Positions 7,327-9,296 of a DNA stretch of 9,296 nucleotides are shown piece after piece (the first letter of the stretch is position 1; every line of letters starts with the position of its first letter). The stretch is from Thiomicrospira sp. UBA5634 (lineage in GTDB: Bacteria > Pseudomonadota > Gammaproteobacteria > Thiomicrospirales > Thiomicrospiraceae): contig DIJW01000005.1 in the NCBI GenBank assembly GCA_002421475.1, forward strand, positions 1,635-10,930, in the 5' to 3' direction. Below the pieces are notes generated by a model. That model saw nothing but the letters and a program-made list of their open reading frames with translations, searched no databases and was not told the DNA's origin. The position numbers were made by a program, and so were the translations under genes.

Positions 7327-8447
7327 AACAAACAACTCAAAACTCAACATTAAACATTCTCATCACCGGCGCCGCAGGCTTTATCGGTTTTCACCTTATC
7401 CAAGCACTTAAACCGTTCGGTCACAACATTGTCGGTATCGATAACCTAAACGACTACTACGATCCGCAGCTAAAACTCGACCGCCTAAAGGCTCTTGGAC
7501 TTGATAAAGCCTGTATTGATCAATTGCTAGATTCTTCGGCTTTGCCTCAGAATGACAAAGTATGTCATCCTGAACGAAGTGAAGGATCTTTAACATTCCA
7601 AAAACTCGATTTAGCTGACCGTGAAGGTGTTGCGCAGTTATTCAACGACCACAAATTCGACATCGTCGTTAACCTTGGCGCCCAAGCCGGTGTGCGTTAT
7701 TCAATCGAAAACCCGCATGCCTATGTTGATTCTAATTTAGTGGGCTTTGTGAATATCCTAGAAGGCTGCCGACACAGCAAAGTCAAACACCTAGTCTACG
7801 CCAGCTCCAGCTCAGTTTATGGCATGAACATCAAACAACCTTTTAGCACCGATGACCGTGTTGATTACCCAATCAGCTTGTATGCCGCGACTAAAAAATC
7901 CAACGAACTGATGGCGCACACTTACAGCCACCTTTACGGCATTCCAACCACCGGGCTACGATTCTTCACTGTTTATGGCCCTTATGGTCGTCCCGATATG
8001 GCGTATTTTTCGTTCACCAAAAAAATCCTCAATGGCGAAACCATCGACGTATTTAATAATGGTGAAATGCAACGCGACTTCACCTACATTGATGACATAG
8101 TAGAAGGCATTGTTCGCGTCATGGAATGCCCCCCTGAAGCTACCAAAGGTGGCCAGCCACTCAACACTCAAAACTCACAACTCAACACTGCCGCTCCGGC
8201 CCCATACAAAATTTATAACATCGGCAATAACCAGCCCATAACCCTACGCCGTTTTATCACCGCCATAGAAACCGCTACCGGTAAAAAAGCCAAAGAAAAC
8301 CTGCTGTCGATGCAACCCGGTGATGTGCCGGCTACCTACGCAGACGTTGACCAACTGATCGCCGACACCGGTTTTAAACCGTCAACAACCATCGAAGAGG
8401 GTATCGCAAAATTTGTCGAATGGTACAAAAGCTATTATCAAAAATAG
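7323..8447 (+). CDS. UDP-glucuronate 4-epimerase-like NAD-dependent epimerase with repeat-derived insertions
   Basis: Extended-SDR enzyme, probably interconverting UDP-GlcA and UDP-GalA. The Rossmann GAAGFIG is at 16-22, followed by IVGIDNLNDYYDPQLKLDRL, typical of the CapI/LpsL group. LGAQAGVRYSIENPHAYVDSN, YASSSSVYG, YAATKK (Y187, K191) and FFTVYGPYGRPDMA follow in the expected order. The C-terminus has YNIGNNQP and MQPGDVPATYAD. It has 374 aa, against roughly 335 for the group. The surplus includes a palindromic-repeat segment (about 69-90, DSSALPQND...CHPERSEGS) before FQKLDLADREG, and a heptamer-coded LNTQNSQLNT before APAPYKIYNIG. Residues 3-10 are also heptamer-coded. Active-site motifs are intact. 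The upstream ugd supplies the expected substrate. Start ATG overlaps the stop of the four-helix-bundle gene. Confidence 0.92.
   Translation: MKQTTQNSTLNILITGAAGFIGFHLIQALKPFGHNIVGIDNLNDYYDPQLKLDRLKALGLDKACIDQLLDSSALPQNDKVCHPERSEGSLTFQKLDLADREGVAQLFNDHKFDIVVNLGAQAGVRYSIENPHAYVDSNLVGFVNILEGCRHSKVKHLVYASSSSVYGMNIKQPFSTDDRVDYPISLYAATKKSNELMAHTYSHLYGIPTTGLRFFTVYGPYGRPDMAYFSFTKKILNGETIDVFNNGEMQRDFTYIDDIVEGIVRVMECPPEATKGGQPLNTQNSQLNTAAPAPYKIYNIGNNQPITLRRFITAIETATGKKAKENLLSMQPGDVPATYADVDQLIADTGFKPSTTIEEGIAKFVEWYKSYYQK
7335..7355 (+). repeat. Heptamer units at the right side of the four-helix-bundle gene, inside the epimerase start
   Basis: ACTCAAA, ACTCAAC and a diverged ATTAAAC follow in 7-bp steps and encode part of the non-conserved N-terminus of the epimerase. 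They lie in the opposite orientation to the array at 6930-6957, so the four-helix-bundle gene sits between inverted copies. A near-identical stretch (AACTCAACATTAAA) recurs at the window end. Confidence 0.75.
7529..7589 (+). repeat. Palindromic repeat copy 2, in frame inside the epimerase gene (arm order R-L)
   Basis: The AGATTCTTCG...AGAATGAC arm comes first (7529-7556), then seven bases (AAAGTAT), then the GTCATCCTGAAC...GGATCT arm (7564-7589). The arms are imperfect inverted repeats and can form a hairpin. Compared with the copy at 795-862 the arms are nearly identical but in swapped order. The segment is read in frame as about DSSALPQND-KV-CHPERSEGS, just before the conserved FQKLDLADREG strand. 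Confidence 0.88.
8159..8186 (+). repeat. Four ACTCAAC-type heptamers inside the epimerase gene
   Basis: Four units in exact 7-bp steps: ACTCAAC (first and fourth), ACTCAAA (second), ACTCACA (third). They encode the centre of PLNTQNSQLNTAAPAP, in a surface loop before YKIYNIGNNQP where this enzyme group is already variable in length. The same peptide style (LNTQxS) appears in rfbB. Confidence 0.85.
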
Positions 8448-8489
8448 TCTGAAAATAATGACGTTAAGAAACAAATAAGAACAATTTTT

Positions 8490-8494
8490 GGAGG
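8490..8494 (+). promoter_or_regulatory. Strong Shine-Dalgarno before the Wzz-like gene
   Basis: GGAGG four bases before the ATG at 8499 is the best ribosome binding site in the window and fixes this start. The 51-bp gap upstream shows no convincing promoter. Confidence 0.65.
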
Positions 8495-8498
8495 AAAA

Positions 8499-9092
8499 AT
8501 GCAGAATCAGCAACCAATGAATTATCAAGACGACGAAATAGACCTATTTGAGTTATTTCAAACCTTATGGCAACAAAAATGGTTGATTTTAACAACGACC
8601 ATTGTTGCGCCATTATTGGCGTATGTTTTTACAGTCAGTAAGCCTGTTAACCCTGATGTTTTTCAAGCTAAGGCTTTGATCGAAATTGGCACCTATGCTA
8701 CTGAAATGGGTGAGTTACACCAGATTGAGCGCTCACAAGATTTAGCTTTAATTATCGGTGAGCAGTTGGGTGTAACAGTATCTATTCCAAAAACATCAAT
8801 GAAATTATTAGAAATTCAAACATCTAGTGTGAATCAGAATGAAGCTGAAACAAAATTAGAGTCGGCTATTAATTTTGTGATTTCTCGGCACGAGAAATAC
8901 GCCGCCTCGCAACTTAAAGCAAATGTGATTCAGCCGACGCAAGTTGTTGGCGAGTCCAAAGTTATTCGTGTGTCACCTAAAGATAAATTAAATCTCATCC
9001 TCGCAGTTGCTTTTGTTTTAGGCGGCATGTTGGGCGTGTTTATTGCCCTTATTCGTTCCGCAATTCGCAAGCGCAAACTACAAACTGCTTAA
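8499..9092 (+). CDS. Short Wzz/PCP-like chain-length determinant protein
   Basis: A 197-aa inner-membrane protein. The N-terminal EIDLFELFQTLWQQKWLI and transmembrane segment (about 28-46) are typical of Wzz/FepE/Etk N-domains (PF02706), followed by a periplasmic FQAKALIEIGTY. The C-terminal VSPKDKLNLILAVAFVLGGMLGVFIALIRS gives the second membrane span (about 164-185) and a basic cytoplasmic tail. The periplasmic part is only ~115 residues, far shorter than in classical Wzz proteins (~300 aa or more overall), so the long helical barrel region is missing or reduced. No tyrosine-kinase domain is attached. A strong GGAGG lies at 8490-8494. It probably modulates polymer length with the Wzy-like protein; a direct role is inferred from family and context. 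Confidence 0.85.
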   Translation: MQNQQPMNYQDDEIDLFELFQTLWQQKWLILTTTIVAPLLAYVFTVSKPVNPDVFQAKALIEIGTYATEMGELHQIERSQDLALIIGEQLGVTVSIPKTSMKLLEIQTSSVNQNEAETKLESAINFVISRHEKYAASQLKANVIQPTQVVGESKVIRVSPKDKLNLILAVAFVLGGMLGVFIALIRSAIRKRKLQTA

Positions 9093-9109
9093 ATCCATAA
9101 GGTTCTTAC

Positions 9110-9133
9110 CCAAGCACCAGGCCTGGTGCTTGG
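9110..9133 (+). terminator. 24-bp perfect palindrome, candidate terminator after the Wzz-like gene
   Basis: CCAAGCACCAGG is followed immediately by its exact reverse complement, 17 bp after the stop codon. It can form a G/C-rich hairpin with a tight loop. The downstream TGTTTCT is not a good U-tract, so it may be a weak intrinsic terminator, an mRNA-stabilising hairpin, or a dyad binding site. Confidence 0.45.
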
Positions 9134-9159
9134 TGTTTCTGTATAAAATATTTACAAAA

Positions 9160-9174
9160 AATAACCAGGTTATT
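9160..9174 (+). other. Small dyad AATAACC-A-GGTTATT
   Basis: A perfect 7+1+7 inverted repeat lies in the non-coding gap between the Wzz-like gene and the next possible start. It could be an operator, but no promoter around it is convincing. TTGCTG (9181) and TATTCA (9204), 17 bp apart, match the consensus only poorly. Confidence 0.25.
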
Positions 9175-9226
9175 CTCCGTTTGCTGGTGTAGAATTCCCC
9201 CAGTATTCAAAAATTGAACAAACCAA

Positions 9227-9296
9227 ATGGCAGACCAAAACGCAGGCCGTAGGTCGGGCTTCAGTCCGACAAAACACCAGAAACTCAACATTAAAA
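9227..9296 (+). CDS. Possible 5' end of a further gene (runs off the window)
   Basis: An ATG at 9227 opens a frame to the window edge: MADQNAGRRSGFSPTKHQ then KLNIK. Much of it is written by the REP-like element (9249-9270) and by a heptamer-like tail (9283-9296). The tail resembles the start of the epimerase and rfbB genes, where such residues directly precede a Rossmann motif. There is no Shine-Dalgarno before the ATG, and the real start could lie beyond the window. No family can be assigned. Confidence 0.3.
   Translation, partial: MADQNAGRRSGFSPTKHQKLNIK
9249..9270 (+). repeat. REP-like element with GTAG head
   Basis: GTAG is followed directly by GTCGGGCTTCAGTCCGAC, whose ends GTCGG and CCGAC pair around a short loop. 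A GTAG (or GGAG) head next to a short palindrome is the layout of REP sequences handled by RAYT (TnpA-REP) transposases. Only one copy is in the window, so repetitiveness is inferred from the family pattern. Confidence 0.6.
9283..9296 (+). repeat. Heptamer-like tail at the window edge
   Basis: ACTCAAC followed by ATTAAAA matches ACTCAAC plus ATTAAAC at 7342-7355 with one difference. The array may continue beyond the window. It lies within the possible N-terminal coding region of the next gene. Confidence 0.5.

Noticed and set aside
7408..7596. Minus-strand frame containing LHFVQDD and CHSEAKPKNL
   Set aside because: These peptides are the palindromic repeat translated antisense, inside the well-supported epimerase gene.
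7323..8447. The epimerase gene as a frameshifted pseudogene because of its insertions
   Set aside because: All insertions preserve frame, and the Rossmann, YxxxK and C-terminal motifs are intact and in order.
9106..9291. Minus-strand 61-codon frame at the window end
   Set aside because: It spans the palindrome, the dyad and the REP-like element and resembles no known protein; its coding character is not supported.

Overview
The window looks like part of a surface-polysaccharide (O-antigen, capsule or exopolysaccharide) gene cluster of a Gram-negative bacterium. A gammaproteobacterium of moderate-to-low G+C is most likely, judged from the RmlB/Ugd/epimerase sequences, the short Wzz-type protein, a GTAG-headed REP-like palindrome, and GTCATCCTGA...GGATCT palindromic repeats that appear in proteins as an HPERSEGS-like peptide. 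The genus cannot be fixed from the sequence. Every supported gene is on the + strand, with short gaps or ATGA overlaps, so the block from rfbB to the Wzz-like gene may be one transcription unit.

Layout: (1) 1-242, the 3' end of a gene whose product has a winged-helix tail of the Fic/AlbA_2-regulator type. (2) 243-325, an A/T-rich intergenic stretch with heptamer-phased repeats. (3) rfbB (rmlB, dTDP-glucose 4,6-dehydratase), followed by only the first ~22 codons of rfbA (rmlA), broken off near 1580. (4) 1591-4811, a visibly A+T-richer cassette: a glycosyltransferase, a Wzy/WaaL-type membrane protein and a GT2 glycosyltransferase. (5) A second GT2-like glycosyltransferase and ugd (UDP-glucose 6-dehydrogenase). 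(6) A small four-helix-bundle (S23/IVS family) gene placed between inverted heptamer repeats. (7) A UDP-glucuronate 4-epimerase-like gene, and a short Wzz/PCP-like chain-length protein. (8) 9093-9296, a 24-bp palindrome, a REP-like element and the possible start of a further gene.

The pathway logic is clear in part. Ugd makes UDP-GlcA, and the epimerase can convert it to UDP-GalA. The three glycosyltransferases assemble a repeat unit, the Wzy-like protein would polymerise it, and the Wzz-like protein would set chain length. No Wzx flippase, initiating sugar-phosphate transferase, rmlC or rmlD is present here. With rfbA broken, dTDP-rhamnose cannot be made from this locus alone.

The most unusual content is repetitive. 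Degenerate 7-bp units (ACTCAAC/ACTCAAA type and AAATTAA type) occur at about seven places, at gene boundaries or inside coding loops, and they flank the four-helix-bundle gene as inverted copies. Separately, a ~60-70 bp palindromic repeat is inserted in frame in both rfbB and the epimerase gene, with its two arms in opposite order in the two copies. Both sugar-nucleotide enzymes therefore carry both repeat types within their reading frames.
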